DNA from: Aphodoplasma sp045541115
GTDB lineage: Bacteria; Bacillota; Clostridia; UBA1381; UMGS1253
Length of the DNA stretch: 64,000 bases
Direction of reading: 5' to 3'
Assembly (NCBI GenBank): GCA_045541115.1
Contig: JAZQIM010000011.1
Location: 1 to 64,000, forward strand
Shown: one piece after another, positions 14,960-23,460 of the stretch
Layout: each line of letters starts with the position of its first letter
Position numbering within the stretch: the stretch's first letter is position 1
Notes under the pieces: generated by a model
The model's input: the letters and a program-made list of their open reading frames with translations, nothing else
The model's database searches: none
Told to the model about the DNA's origin: nothing
Made by a program: the position numbers and the translations under genes

Positions 14960-15088
14960 ATGAATTTGATTTTTGGAATTGTTATTGGTCTAGCAATTGT
15001 AGCAATAGTTATTTCTTTGATGTGCTGTTTTATTGCTTCCGGCAAAAACAGCGAAATTGAAACAATAAAGCACAAGAAAAATATATAA
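14960..15088 (+). CDS. 42-residue single-pass membrane peptide
   Basis: A short gene with a good ribosome binding site (AAAGGAAGG) 9 bp upstream of its ATG. It encodes one membrane helix (residues about 4-27, containing M-C-C) and a short polar tail (SEIETIKHKKN). It lies 51 bp after the large anchor gene and before the locus terminator, so it is probably the last gene of the matrix operon. I do not recognise a family. Confidence 0.6.
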   Translation: MNLIFGIVIGLAIVAIVISLMCCFIASGKNSEIETIKHKKNI

Positions 15089-15202
15089 AAATGAAGTTGC
15101 CTAATTATTGTCTGATCTCCTAAAATGATTCAAAAGGCATTTATTTTCTTGATGTAAAATGGATTATATAACGCCATTACTTGCACTTTAATTTATAAAT
15201 TC

Positions 15203-15240
15203 AAAGGGTTGAGCTAGAGCTCAATCCTTTATTTATTTTA
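15203..15240 (+). terminator. Intrinsic terminator closing the matrix locus
   Basis: Arms AAAGGGTTGAGCT and AGCTCAATCCTTT (one G-U pair) around AG, followed by a T-rich tract. Between 15241 and 15482 I see only A-rich leader sequence and no gene. Confidence 0.88.
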
Positions 15241-15482
15241 TACCTTACCAATTTTCTCCTTTTAATAACACACAGCAAATTGAAAATTCTCAGAAATCTC
15301 TTCAAATTTTGTTTCCGGCTCAATTCCTTTTTCAGCAGAGCCAAGTGAAATTATGTTTATCGAATGTAACCCGAATCAAAAAAAGATCAAAAACAAAATA
15401 CAGAAAAGATGCCAGAAAATCCCCAAAACAATAATATAAATGAAACATCAAAAGAAAAAGAAAACATCGGGGTGGTACAATA

Positions 15483-16301
15483 ATGGAAACTATAAAATGT
15501 AATAAATGTGGAAGTGAAAAAATCAAAGTAAAATATTGTGCAAATTGCAAAACGGCAATTCATATCAAAAGCAATATTGATGCCTATGCTCCGGGAATAT
15601 GCAACAAATGCAATGAAAAGAGAATTTTTGCTTATTTTTGTCCAGAATGTAAAACTGTAAATAAAACACATAAAGAAAGTAAGGAGAAAGTTATGGAGGA
15701 AAAGAATAAAACAGGGTTATCGTTTGTTGGTAAGATTTGTCCCTACTGCAAAACAGAGTTCAAAGAAGGCGATGATGTTGTTGTGTGCAGCATTTGCGAA
15801 ATGCCACATCACAAAGAATGCTGGATAGAAAATAAAGCATGTACTACATTTGGATGCACAGGCACAATTGTCGGGTCAGAAGCATATGCAGAAACTGTAA
15901 ATAACAAAACTTTTTGTTCCAAATGCGGAGCACCCTTATGTGAAGGGCAAAAATTCTGCGCTTCTTGCGGAACCCCAGCAGGCACTACAGGCGAACCGCA
16001 TTTTCAGGTTGCAGGAACATATTCTACAAATCAAAGCTACCAGCAAAATACATATACTGCACCTCAACCACAATATACTCCTCAATATTCTGCTCCGCAG
16101 TATATTGCCGGATATAACCCCTACGGTCAACAACAGCAACAAGTAGATCAGGACTTGTATACATTTATACAATCAAATCAGCTATTCTATATTGCAAAGT
16201 TCCAACAAATGCAGATAAGCAACACCAAAACATCATGGAATTGGTGCAGTTTCTTATTCAGTGCATATTGGTTACACCGATGCATCTGCCTCTACTCTTG
16301 A
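15483..16301 (+). CDS. Zinc-ribbon/RING-finger protein, probably C-terminally truncated
   Basis: A 272-residue frame with several Cys clusters: two N-terminal zinc ribbons (C-NKC...YC-ANC, IC-NKC...FC-PEC), a prokaryotic RING-like domain (ICPYC ... VVCSICEMPHHKECW ... CTTFGC, about residues 85-140) and a zinc ribbon (FCSKCGAPL...FCASCGTP). A Gln/Tyr/Pro-rich linker follows. The end (YIAKFQQM, then SWNWCSFLFSAYWL) matches the start of a DUF2628 membrane domain, but the frame stops just where its membrane helices should follow. It is therefore probably a broken gene whose remainder is the next feature. Expected role: membrane-associated stress or sensor protein; unproven. Confidence 0.65.
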   Translation: METIKCNKCGSEKIKVKYCANCKTAIHIKSNIDAYAPGICNKCNEKRIFAYFCPECKTVNKTHKESKEKVMEEKNKTGLSFVGKICPYCKTEFKEGDDVVVCSICEMPHHKECWIENKACTTFGCTGTIVGSEAYAETVNNKTFCSKCGAPLCEGQKFCASCGTPAGTTGEPHFQVAGTYSTNQSYQQNTYTAPQPQYTPQYSAPQYIAGYNPYGQQQQQVDQDLYTFIQSNQLFYIAKFQQMQISNTKTSWNWCSFLFSAYWLHRCICLYS

Positions 16302-16587
16302 GAAAAACAACATTATGAACAGACTAAATGAAACACTTGCAATGATAAGCCAACAATCTAACATTCAAATAAACAAAACACCTTCCACAAATCAATCAAA
16401 TCTGTCTGAAAATATTGAGACATTTAGAGTATATATAATACAAAATGGCGATTATCTCGAAAGTATATGCGAAAAACACAATTTAAATTATATGGATAAT
16501 ATAGAGAAGATAATGACTATTAATGGAATAACGGATGTAAATAAAATATACGCGGGACAAAAATTGTACTTGCCAATAGATAAATAA
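16261..16587 (+). pseudogene. Out-of-frame remnant with a LysM domain
   Basis: A frame overlapping the end of the zinc-ribbon gene. It has no ribosome binding site at its first GTG (16261) or ATG (16315). Residues about 55-106 form a LysM peptidoglycan-binding domain (FRVYIIQNGDYLESICEKH ... GITDVNKIYAGQKLYLPI). It is best read as the 3' part of the same original gene, displaced by a frameshift or by a deletion that removed the DUF2628 membrane helices. A separately translated small LysM protein is the alternative. Confidence 0.55.
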
Positions 16588-16627
16588 TAGACTATTTTAT
16601 TAGAACCAAAAAGACAGATGTTAATAT

Positions 16628-16665
16628 AGAGATATGGCACGCATTACTGCTATGTCTCTTTTTTT
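16628..16665 (+). terminator. Intrinsic terminator
   Basis: Arms AGAGATATGGCA and TGCTATGTCTCT (two G-U pairs) followed by seven T. It isolates the zinc-ribbon/LysM region from the thiamin operon. Confidence 0.85.
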
Positions 16666-16791
16666 GTCCTAAACATGCTATACGAAAAGGTGATAGCACC
16701 CTGTTTTGAAAAAACTAAAACGGCATAAAAACAAAAAAGCGAAATCGAGAAATATGCTTTTGATAAAAATAATAAAAATTTGCAAAAAGTA

Positions 16792-16820
16792 TTGTAAACT
16801 TTATTTTTAAGTGATATAAT
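16792..16820 (+). promoter_or_regulatory. Promoter of the thiamin operon
   Basis: TTGTAA (16792-16797), 17-bp spacer, TATAAT (16815-16820), about 20 bp before the TPP riboswitch. Confidence 0.8.
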
Positions 16821-16837
16821 ATATGGAAATGAATAAG

Positions 16838-16990
16838 AAACGGGAGCTTGTGTTACAGGCTGAGAGGAAGGTATAACCTTCGACCGAGAACCTGATTTGG
16901 ATAATGCCAACGTAGGGATGCCTGAAGCGCAAGTTTTAGGAATAACGAAGTAATTTAAGGAGTTACCAAATCGGTAGCTCCTTTTTTGTT
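16838..16990 (+). ncRNA. TPP riboswitch with downstream terminator
   Basis: The THI-box core is well conserved: GGGAGC (16842), CTGAGAGG (16860), then GAACCTGATTTGGATAATGCC and CGTAGGGA (to 16919). A terminator follows, with arms AAGGAGTTACC and GGTAGCTCCTT (16957-16982) and a T run (to 16987). This is the layout of a transcriptional OFF switch: bound thiamin pyrophosphate lets the terminator form. It controls the whole downstream operon. Confidence 0.95.
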
Positions 16991-17008
16991 TGAGTTTTGG
17001 AGGTGAAA

Positions 17009-17206
17009 ATGGTGGTAAGAATTAACGGAGAAAATTTAGATGTAGGTGGCAAAGTTATTGCAGAATACCTTAATTCTGCAGGTTACGACTTAATGCGTGT
17101 TGCGGTTGAACTTAACGGCGATATAGTTCCTAAATCACAGTATGCTGATACAATTTTTAGGGATGGCGACAGTGTTGAGATTGTAAGCTTTGTGGGAGGT
17201 GGCTGA
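17009..17206 (+). CDS. thiS: Thiamin biosynthesis sulfur carrier ThiS
   Basis: A 65-residue ubiquitin-like sulfur carrier ending in the required Gly-Gly (F-V-G-G-G). The adenylated and thiocarboxylated C terminus delivers sulfur for the thiazole ring. GGAGG sets the start at 17009. It is the first gene after the riboswitch, and its stop codon lies one base before the thiF start. Confidence 0.9.
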   Translation: MVVRINGENLDVGGKVIAEYLNSAGYDLMRVAVELNGDIVPKSQYADTIFRDGDSVEIVSFVGGG

Positions 17207-17207
17207 T

Positions 17208-17843
17208 ATGATTCTAACTAAAAAAGAATGGATGAAAGCTCTAAATGACAGACACGGAATTGAGTTTCAAGAGAAAATCTCATACACAACTGTTGCCGTA
17301 TGCGGTCTTGGTGGTCTTGGTTCAAACATAGCCACCTCTCTCGCCCGTGCAGGTATAGGAAAACTCATACTGATAGATTTTGATAAAGTAGATATAACAA
17401 ATCTACACCGTCAGCAGTACAAGGCAAATCAAATTGGAATGAGCAAGACAGAAGCCTTACAGGACAACCTAAAAGAAATAAACCCCTATCTTGAAACCAA
17501 GATACATACGATTCGACTTGATGAAAACAATGCAAAGCATATTCTTTCAGATGCAGATATTGTCTGTGAAGCATTTGATAACGCAGAGTGTAAGGCAATG
17601 CTGACAAATCTTGTTTTATCTAAAATGCCGGATAAATATATAGTCGCCGCATCGGGAATGGCAGGCTTAGATAGTGCCAACTCAATAAAAACAAGAAAAG
17701 TTTCAAAACGATTTTATCTTTGTGGCGATGAAGTAAGCGATGTAAAAGACGGAATCGGGCTTATTTCATCAAGAGTGATGCTATGTGCTGCACATCAGGC
17801 ACATACAGTTTTAAGAATTATAGCAAATAAATTTGAAGTATAG
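17208..17843 (+). CDS. thiF: ThiS adenylyltransferase ThiF
   Basis: A 211-residue E1-like enzyme of the ThiF/MoeB superfamily that adenylates the ThiS C terminus. The nucleotide-binding motif CGLGGLGSN is at about residues 28-36, followed by D-F-D and the N-x-x-R-Q motif (NLHRQQY). It is the short clostridial form. GGAGG inside the 3' end of thiS sets the start at 17208. Confidence 0.92.
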   Translation: MILTKKEWMKALNDRHGIEFQEKISYTTVAVCGLGGLGSNIATSLARAGIGKLILIDFDKVDITNLHRQQYKANQIGMSKTEALQDNLKEINPYLETKIHTIRLDENNAKHILSDADIVCEAFDNAECKAMLTNLVLSKMPDKYIVAASGMAGLDSANSIKTRKVSKRFYLCGDEVSDVKDGIGLISSRVMLCAAHQAHTVLRIIANKFEV

Positions 17844-17859
17844 AAAGAAGGAAAAGCAA

Positions 17860-18630
17860 ATGAACAGTGATAAACTTGTTATCGGCGGTCACGAATTTAA
17901 TTCCCGTTTTATTTTAGGTTCGGGAAAATATTCTCTTAATCTGATTGAGGCTGCGGTAAAAGATGCAGGTGCGGAGATTATAACCCTTGCGGTACGCCGT
18001 GCAAACACAAAAGAGCAAGAAAACATACTTGACTTTATTCCAAAAGGTATAACACTTCTTCCGAACACAAGCGGAGCAAGAAATGCCGAAGAAGCAGTAC
18101 GAATTGCAAGACTTGCCCGTGAACTTGGATGCGGTAATTTTGTAAAGATTGAAATTATGCGTGATTCAAAGTATCTGCTCCCAGACAATCAGGAAACAAT
18201 TAAAGCAACAGAAATTCTTGCAAATGACGGATTTGTTGTTATGCCGTATATGTATCCTGACTTAAATGTTGCCCGTGACTTATTTAATGCCGGAGCCGCA
18301 ACTATAATGCCTCTTGCATCCCCTATAGGCTCCAATAAAGGTCTTGCAACAAAGGATTTTATTCAGATTCTTATTGATGAAATTGATTTACCAATTATTG
18401 TTGATGCAGGTATAGGCAAGCCATCGCAGGCTTGTGAAGCTATGGAAATGGGTGCTGCAGCTATTATGGCAAATACAGCCTTGGCAACTGCAGGAGATTT
18501 GCCGCTTATGGCATCAGCCTTCCGTCAGGCAATTGAGGCAGGAAGAAAAGCATATCTTTCAGGCCTTGGCAGAGTGCTTACAAGAGGTGCCTCTGCATCC
18601 GATCCTCTTACGGGATTTTTGCGTGATTAA
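17860..18630 (+). CDS. thiG: Thiazole synthase ThiG
   Basis: A 256-residue TIM-barrel enzyme that condenses deoxyxylulose 5-phosphate, dehydroglycine and ThiS-thiocarboxylate into thiazole phosphate. Family landmarks: SRFILGSGKY near the N terminus, LPNTSGARNAEEAV, F-V-K-I-E-I (the Lys that forms the imine), MPLASPIGSNKG and the phosphate-binding VDAGIGKPS. The ATG at 17860 follows AGAAGGA; the frame continues upstream without support. Confidence 0.95.
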   Translation: MNSDKLVIGGHEFNSRFILGSGKYSLNLIEAAVKDAGAEIITLAVRRANTKEQENILDFIPKGITLLPNTSGARNAEEAVRIARLARELGCGNFVKIEIMRDSKYLLPDNQETIKATEILANDGFVVMPYMYPDLNVARDLFNAGAATIMPLASPIGSNKGLATKDFIQILIDEIDLPIIVDAGIGKPSQACEAMEMGAAAIMANTALATAGDLPLMASAFRQAIEAGRKAYLSGLGRVLTRGASASDPLTGFLRD

Positions 18631-18642
18631 GGGGGATTTAAA

Positions 18643-19896
18643 ATGGAAAATCAATTTTTTGTGGATTCAGAGCATTTATCTCCAGAAGCACTTGCAAAGA
18701 AGCACCAGATAGAAACAGATCCTTCTTCACGAAAAAACCACATGGAATACTTGCCATGCATGGAGAAAATAGAATCGGATGTGTGCAAAAATGTAATGGA
18801 ACAGATGAATTCTTTCGATTACTCAAAATACACTGCCAAAGATGTAAAAGCGGCATTAGAGCATGAAACCTGTACTATAGAAGATTTTAAGGCACTACTT
18901 TCTCCTGTTGCAGAGCCGTTTTTAGAACAAATGGCACAAAGAGCAAGACTTGAAACAAGTAAACACTTCGGTAATACAGTTTACCTTTTTACACCTCTTT
19001 ATATAGCCAATTACTGCGAAAATTACTGTGTGTACTGCGGCTTTAACTGCTATAACCATATTAAACGAATGAAGCTATCTATGGAGCAGATTGAAAAAGA
19101 AATGAAGGTTATTGCAGATAGTGGTATGGAGGAAATTTTAATACTTACAGGCGAAAGCCGTGCACAAAGCGATATAAATTATATCGGTGAAGCCTGCAAG
19201 CTGGCAAGGAAATACTTTCGTATGGTAGGACTTGAAATATATCCCGTAAATACCGATGAATATAAATATCTTCACGAATGTGGTGCCGACTATGTAACCG
19301 TATTTCAGGAAACTTATGACACAGATAAATATGAACAGCTACATCTACTTGGGGCTAAACGTGTGTGGCCTTATCGTTTTGATGCCCAGGAACGAGCGCT
19401 TATGAGTGGTATGCGCGGTGTGGCATTTTCAGCACTTTTGGGACTCTCGGATTTTAGAAAGGATGCTTTGGCAAGTGCGCTTCATGTATACTACCTGCAA
19501 AGAAAATATCCTCATGCGGAAATGTCACTATCCTGTCCAAGACTCAGGCCGATTATCAATAACGATAAAATCAATCCATTGGATGTTCACGAAAAACAGC
19601 TTTGTCAGATAATCTGTGCTTACCGTATATTCTTACCCTTTGTCGGTATTACAGTATCTTCCCGTGAAAGTGCTGAATTTAGAAACGGCATCATGAAAAT
19701 TGCCGCAACGAAGGTTTCAGCAGGTGTTTCTACCGGAATTGGTGACCATGAAAGTAAATACAGCGGAAAAGAGTCAGATGAAGCGCAGGGCGATGAACAG
19801 TTTGAGATTGACGATAACCGCAGTCTTGACAAGATGTATAAAGACATTGCAGATGAAGGTCTGCAGCCTGTTCTGAATGACTATCTTTATGTATAG
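18643..19896 (+). CDS. thiH: 2-iminoacetate synthase ThiH (radical SAM)
   Basis: A 417-residue radical SAM tyrosine lyase that makes dehydroglycine for ThiG. The cluster motif is C-E-N-Y-C-V-Y-C-G (CX3CX2C) at about residues 126-134, with a long N-terminal helical extension and a biotin/thiamin-synthase-associated C-terminal part (SCPRLRP, GVSTGIGDH). It starts 13 bp after thiG. Use of ThiH rather than the oxygen-dependent ThiO fits an anaerobe. Confidence 0.95.
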   Translation: MENQFFVDSEHLSPEALAKKHQIETDPSSRKNHMEYLPCMEKIESDVCKNVMEQMNSFDYSKYTAKDVKAALEHETCTIEDFKALLSPVAEPFLEQMAQRARLETSKHFGNTVYLFTPLYIANYCENYCVYCGFNCYNHIKRMKLSMEQIEKEMKVIADSGMEEILILTGESRAQSDINYIGEACKLARKYFRMVGLEIYPVNTDEYKYLHECGADYVTVFQETYDTDKYEQLHLLGAKRVWPYRFDAQERALMSGMRGVAFSALLGLSDFRKDALASALHVYYLQRKYPHAEMSLSCPRLRPIINNDKINPLDVHEKQLCQIICAYRIFLPFVGITVSSRESAEFRNGIMKIAATKVSAGVSTGIGDHESKYSGKESDEAQGDEQFEIDDNRSLDKMYKDIADEGLQPVLNDYLYV

Positions 19897-19908
19897 GAGA
19901 AAAAGAAA

Positions 19909-20544
19909 ATGAGAAATTTTGATACAACACTTTATTTTATAACAGACAGTACCGGATTTAGCGAAGAAGAATTTTTAAGAAGAACCGAAGAAGCATTAAA
20001 AGGCGGGGCTAGCTTACTGCAGCTTCGCGAGAAGGATAAGACTACAAGAGAATATATCTCCCTTGCCGAAAAGGTACATATGCTTACAAAGAAATATAAT
20101 GTACCGCTTATCATTGATGACCGTATTGATGTTGCTCTTGCTGTAGGTGCAGAAGGTGTTCATCTCGGACAAAGCGATATGCCGATTTCTACCGCAAGAA
20201 AAATCCTCGGTGATGATTTTATTATAGGAGCAACAACAAAAACTGTTCCGCAGGCACTTGAAGCTTACAAGCAAGGCGCAGATTATCTTGGTGTAGGTGC
20301 AATCTATCCTACGACAACAAAAGTCAAGACAGTTCTCACATCAACCGAAACTCTTGATGCGATATGCAAAGCTGTACCAATTCCTGTAAATGCCATTGGC
20401 GGACTAAATAAAAACAATGTACAGGTTCTTGAAGGAATTGATATTGCAGGTTTTTGTGTAGTTTCTGCAATTATGAAAGCAGATGATCCTAAAGGCGAAA
20501 CCGAAATTCTGCTTAAATTAGCAAAGGAATTGAAAAAGCAATGA
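19909..20544 (+). CDS. thiE: Thiamin phosphate synthase ThiE
   Basis: A 211-residue TIM-barrel enzyme that joins hydroxymethylpyrimidine pyrophosphate and thiazole phosphate. Visible motifs are QLREKDK, IIDDRIDVA, G-V-H-L-G-Q-S-D, the phosphate-binding GVGAIYPTTTK and the C-terminal AIGGL. GGAGAAAAAG precedes the ATG. The 102-bp gap to thiD holds no gene. Confidence 0.95.
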   Translation: MRNFDTTLYFITDSTGFSEEEFLRRTEEALKGGASLLQLREKDKTTREYISLAEKVHMLTKKYNVPLIIDDRIDVALAVGAEGVHLGQSDMPISTARKILGDDFIIGATTKTVPQALEAYKQGADYLGVGAIYPTTTKVKTVLTSTETLDAICKAVPIPVNAIGGLNKNNVQVLEGIDIAGFCVVSAIMKADDPKGETEILLKLAKELKKQ

Positions 20545-20646
20545 TTAAAGGAGCAATATAAACAAATAAAAACGAGCGGCAGATTGGGGGCACCACCTTA
20601 TGTCGCTATATAAAACGATGCTGAAAAACGAAAGGAGAATAAAACT

Positions 20647-21459
20647 ATGAAAATGAAAACAGCATTGACCATTGCAGGAAGTGACTGCGGTGGAGGCGCC
20701 GGTATCGGGGCAGACATTAAAACAATGACGATGAATGGTGTTTATGCTATGAGTGCAATAACGGCACTGACGGCACAAAATACAACCGGCGTAAGAGCGA
20801 TTCAGGAGTCAACTCCTGAATTTTTGAAACAACAAATTGATGCAGTATTCGAGGACATATTCCCCGATAGTGTCAAAATCGGTATGGTATCTTCAAGCGA
20901 GCTGATATGTGTAATAGCAGACAGACTAAAATACCATAAGGCAAAAAATATTGTAGTAGATCCAGTGATGGTTGCTACAAGCGGCTCATCTCTTATGAAG
21001 ACGGATGCAGTTAGGACACTAATAGATAAGCTTCTGCCGATTGCAACACTCGTTACGCCGAACATTCCCGAAGCGGAAGTTTTATCGGAACTTTCTATTG
21101 AAAATAAAAAGGATATGCAAAAGGCAGCAAAAGTTATTGGTGATGCACATAACTGTGCAGTTCTTCTAAAGGGCGGTCATAACATCAATGATGCCAATGA
21201 CCTTTTATATGCAAACGGAGAATATTATTGGTTTGAAGGTAAGCGAATAGATAACCCCAACACGCACGGTACTGGATGTACATTATCGAGTGCCATAGCA
21301 TCAAACCTCGCCAAAGGCTTTACACTTGCCGAGTCCGTACAACGAGCGAAGAAATATATTTCAGATGCGCTTTCAGCTATGCTTGACTTAGGAAAAGGTT
21401 CCGGACCAATGCAACATAATTTTAATTTGCAAGGCGAATATGCAAAGGAGGCTAAGTGA
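20647..21459 (+). CDS. thiD: Hydroxymethylpyrimidine kinase ThiD
   Basis: A 270-residue ribokinase-like kinase that phosphorylates hydroxymethylpyrimidine and its monophosphate. It shows the N-terminal AGSDCGGGAGIGADIKT, the VVDPVMVATSG segment and the catalytic NTHGTGCTLSSAIA near the C terminus. AAAGGAG precedes the ATG. It can phosphorylate imported pyrimidine directly, consistent with the two transporter genes that follow. Confidence 0.95.
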   Translation: MKMKTALTIAGSDCGGGAGIGADIKTMTMNGVYAMSAITALTAQNTTGVRAIQESTPEFLKQQIDAVFEDIFPDSVKIGMVSSSELICVIADRLKYHKAKNIVVDPVMVATSGSSLMKTDAVRTLIDKLLPIATLVTPNIPEAEVLSELSIENKKDMQKAAKVIGDAHNCAVLLKGGHNINDANDLLYANGEYYWFEGKRIDNPNTHGTGCTLSSAIASNLAKGFTLAESVQRAKKYISDALSAMLDLGKGSGPMQHNFNLQGEYAKEAK

Positions 21460-21460
21460 G

Positions 21461-22645
21461 ATGGAAGAAAGACGCACATCGGTATTTGAAAACGGACTTA
21501 TTTGGTTTGGAGCCGCAGTTTCCATTGCAGAAATTCTGACAGGAACCTATTTTGCATCTCTCGGCTTTAATAAGGGATTGCTTGCCATAATTATAGGTCA
21601 TATAATTGGTTGTGCAATGCTTTTCTTAGCCGGACTTATTGGTGGTAAAGTGCGCAAAAGCTCAATGGAAACTGCTAAGATGAGCTTTGGTAATAAAGGT
21701 GCTTTACTTTTCTCCGTGCTGAACATCATTCAACTTATTGGTTGGACAGCAATTATGATTTATGACGGAGCGCTTGCGGTAAACGGTATTTTTGATATTG
21801 CTAATTGGATTTGGTGTATTGTTATCGGTGCATTAATTGTACTGTGGATTATGATTGGAATCAAAAATCTTGGTAAAGTAAACACTGTTGCAATGACGGC
21901 ACTATTTATTCTGACAATTATCCTTAGCTTTGTTATCTTTGGAAAAGGTACAATGCAAAATATTGCCGGAGAAAGTATGACCTTCGGTGCTGCCGTAGAG
22001 TTATCTGTGGCAATGCCTCTTTCTTGGTTGCCCTTGATCTGCGACTATACAAGAGAAGCAAAGAAACCCGTCAAGGCTACCGCCGTTAGCGCAATTATAT
22101 ACGGAATTGTCAGCTGTTGGATGTATGTAATCGGTATGGGAGCAGCTATATTTACAGCAGAATCCGATATTGCACAAATTATGGTAAAGGCAGGTCTTGG
22201 TATAGCAGGACTTTTAATTATTGTGTTTTCAACAGTTACAACAACATTTCTTGATGCGTATTCTGCAGGAGTTTCAAGTGAATCTATTACTAAAAAGGTT
22301 AATGCTAAATGGGTTGCTGTTGCGGTAACAGTCATTGGTACACTTGGAGCGATATTCTTACCGCTTACAGACATTACAGACTTTTTATACTTCATAGGTT
22401 CAGTGTTTGCACCTATGATAGCAATTCAGATTGCTGACTTTTTCATCCTGAAGCAAAACAAGCAATCAAGTGCGTTCAATGTTCAAAATCTGATTATTTG
22501 GCTTGGAGGATTTATTATTTACAGGTTATTGATGAAGGTTGATATTGTCATCGGTAACACTCTGCCTGATATGCTTATCACCATTGTGAGCTGTATGGCA
22601 GTCAGTAAAGTTAGAAGTAAAATCAAGAAAGCGCTTAAAAAATGA
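21461..22645 (+). CDS. cytX: NCS1-family transporter CytX (predicted hydroxymethylpyrimidine importer)
   Basis: A 394-residue multi-pass membrane protein of the nucleobase:cation symporter-1 family, with about 11-12 helices. The family-typical G-T-Y-F-A-S-L-G-F region follows the first helix, and P-L-S-W-L-P-L-I-C-D-Y appears mid-protein. CytX-type members cluster with thiamin genes under TPP riboswitches. The ATG at 21461 follows AAAGGAGG and lies one base after the thiD stop codon. Confidence 0.85.
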   Translation: MEERRTSVFENGLIWFGAAVSIAEILTGTYFASLGFNKGLLAIIIGHIIGCAMLFLAGLIGGKVRKSSMETAKMSFGNKGALLFSVLNIIQLIGWTAIMIYDGALAVNGIFDIANWIWCIVIGALIVLWIMIGIKNLGKVNTVAMTALFILTIILSFVIFGKGTMQNIAGESMTFGAAVELSVAMPLSWLPLICDYTREAKKPVKATAVSAIIYGIVSCWMYVIGMGAAIFTAESDIAQIMVKAGLGIAGLLIIVFSTVTTTFLDAYSAGVSSESITKKVNAKWVAVAVTVIGTLGAIFLPLTDITDFLYFIGSVFAPMIAIQIADFFILKQNKQSSAFNVQNLIIWLGGFIIYRLLMKVDIVIGNTLPDMLITIVSCMAVSKVRSKIKKALKK

Positions 22646-22693
22646 AAGAGCAATATATGACTAAGAATTATTATAATTATGGAGGAGAAACTC

Positions 22694-23197
22694 ATGAAAA
22701 CAAAAACACAAAAAATATTTATGGCATCCTTGCTTGCAGCTCTGTGCTGTGTTGCGACAATGATTATCAAAATACCGTCACCACTCAGAGGCTATTTGAA
22801 TTTAGGTGACTGCGTTGTACTTCTTTCAGGATGGCTCTTATCTCCGATATATGGATTCCTTGCAGCAGGTTTGGGTTCGGCACTTGCAGATGTATTTTCA
22901 GGCTATGTTACATATGCACCCGCCACATTTATTATCAAAGGACTTATGGCTCTTGTCGCATACTTCGGATTTAAAATCCTTCAAAACAAAATCGGGAATC
23001 TGCCCTCAAGAATTATCAGCGGAATTGTTGCAGAAATCGTAATGGTTTTAGGATACTTTGTATTTGAAGGTTTCTTGTATGGTTTCATACCTTCAATCGT
23101 AAACATTCCTGCAAATGCGATGCAGGGGTTAGCAGGTATAATTCTTGGTATAATAATTATTAAGGTGTTTGAGAAAAACAGAATTATGATGGATTAA
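22694..23197 (+). CDS. ECF transporter S component (HmpT-like)
   Basis: A 167-residue integral membrane S component, close paralogue of 1532-2032. Placement as last gene of the TPP-controlled operon supports hydroxymethylpyrimidine or thiamin-precursor uptake. GGAGGAG precedes the ATG at 22694. It needs a shared ECF module (EcfA, EcfA', EcfT) that is not in the window. With cytX this gives the operon two predicted uptake routes for one precursor. Confidence 0.87.
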   Translation: MKTKTQKIFMASLLAALCCVATMIIKIPSPLRGYLNLGDCVVLLSGWLLSPIYGFLAAGLGSALADVFSGYVTYAPATFIIKGLMALVAYFGFKILQNKIGNLPSRIISGIVAEIVMVLGYFVFEGFLYGFIPSIVNIPANAMQGLAGIILGIIIIKVFEKNRIMMD

Positions 23198-23215
23198 AAC
23201 AATCACACAATTTAT

Positions 23216-23255
23216 AAAATACTGCCGAGGAACAAATCCCCGGCAGTATTTTGTG
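23216..23255 (+). terminator. Intrinsic terminator of the thiamin operon
   Basis: Arms AAAATACTGCCG and CGGCAGTATTTT around a 12-nt loop. Confidence 0.85.
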
Positions 23256-23286
23256 ATAATCAAAAATCAAGAAATGGTTTTGAAGA

Positions 23287-23460
23287 CTAACCTAGAGCTT
23301 CAATTGCATTAGTTGGTGGAAGACAATTATGATTTTTACATACATAAAATGTTGTCTGATTGTTTAAAAGCGGATACTCAATACTGTCAGTCTCTACCAA
23401 TACATTTGCCATAAAAGGCAGTTTTTCTGTTATTTGATTCAAATCAGCACTTTCTTTTAG
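23287..23460 (-). pseudogene. 3' fragment of a YyaL/DUF255-type gene
   Basis: A minus-strand frame encodes the last 57 residues of a thioredoxin-domain-containing YyaL-type protein. The end reads TTFYVCKNHNCLPPTNAIEALG and then stop, matching the family's conserved C-terminal C-x4-C block. A stop codon lies just upstream in this frame, where the MFS sequence begins. No ribosome binding site is near, so it cannot be a working gene. Confidence 0.7.

Noticed and set aside
20545..20646. Possible RNA element between thiE and thiD
   Set aside because: Only a weak hairpin with mismatches; no tRNA or riboswitch core recognised.
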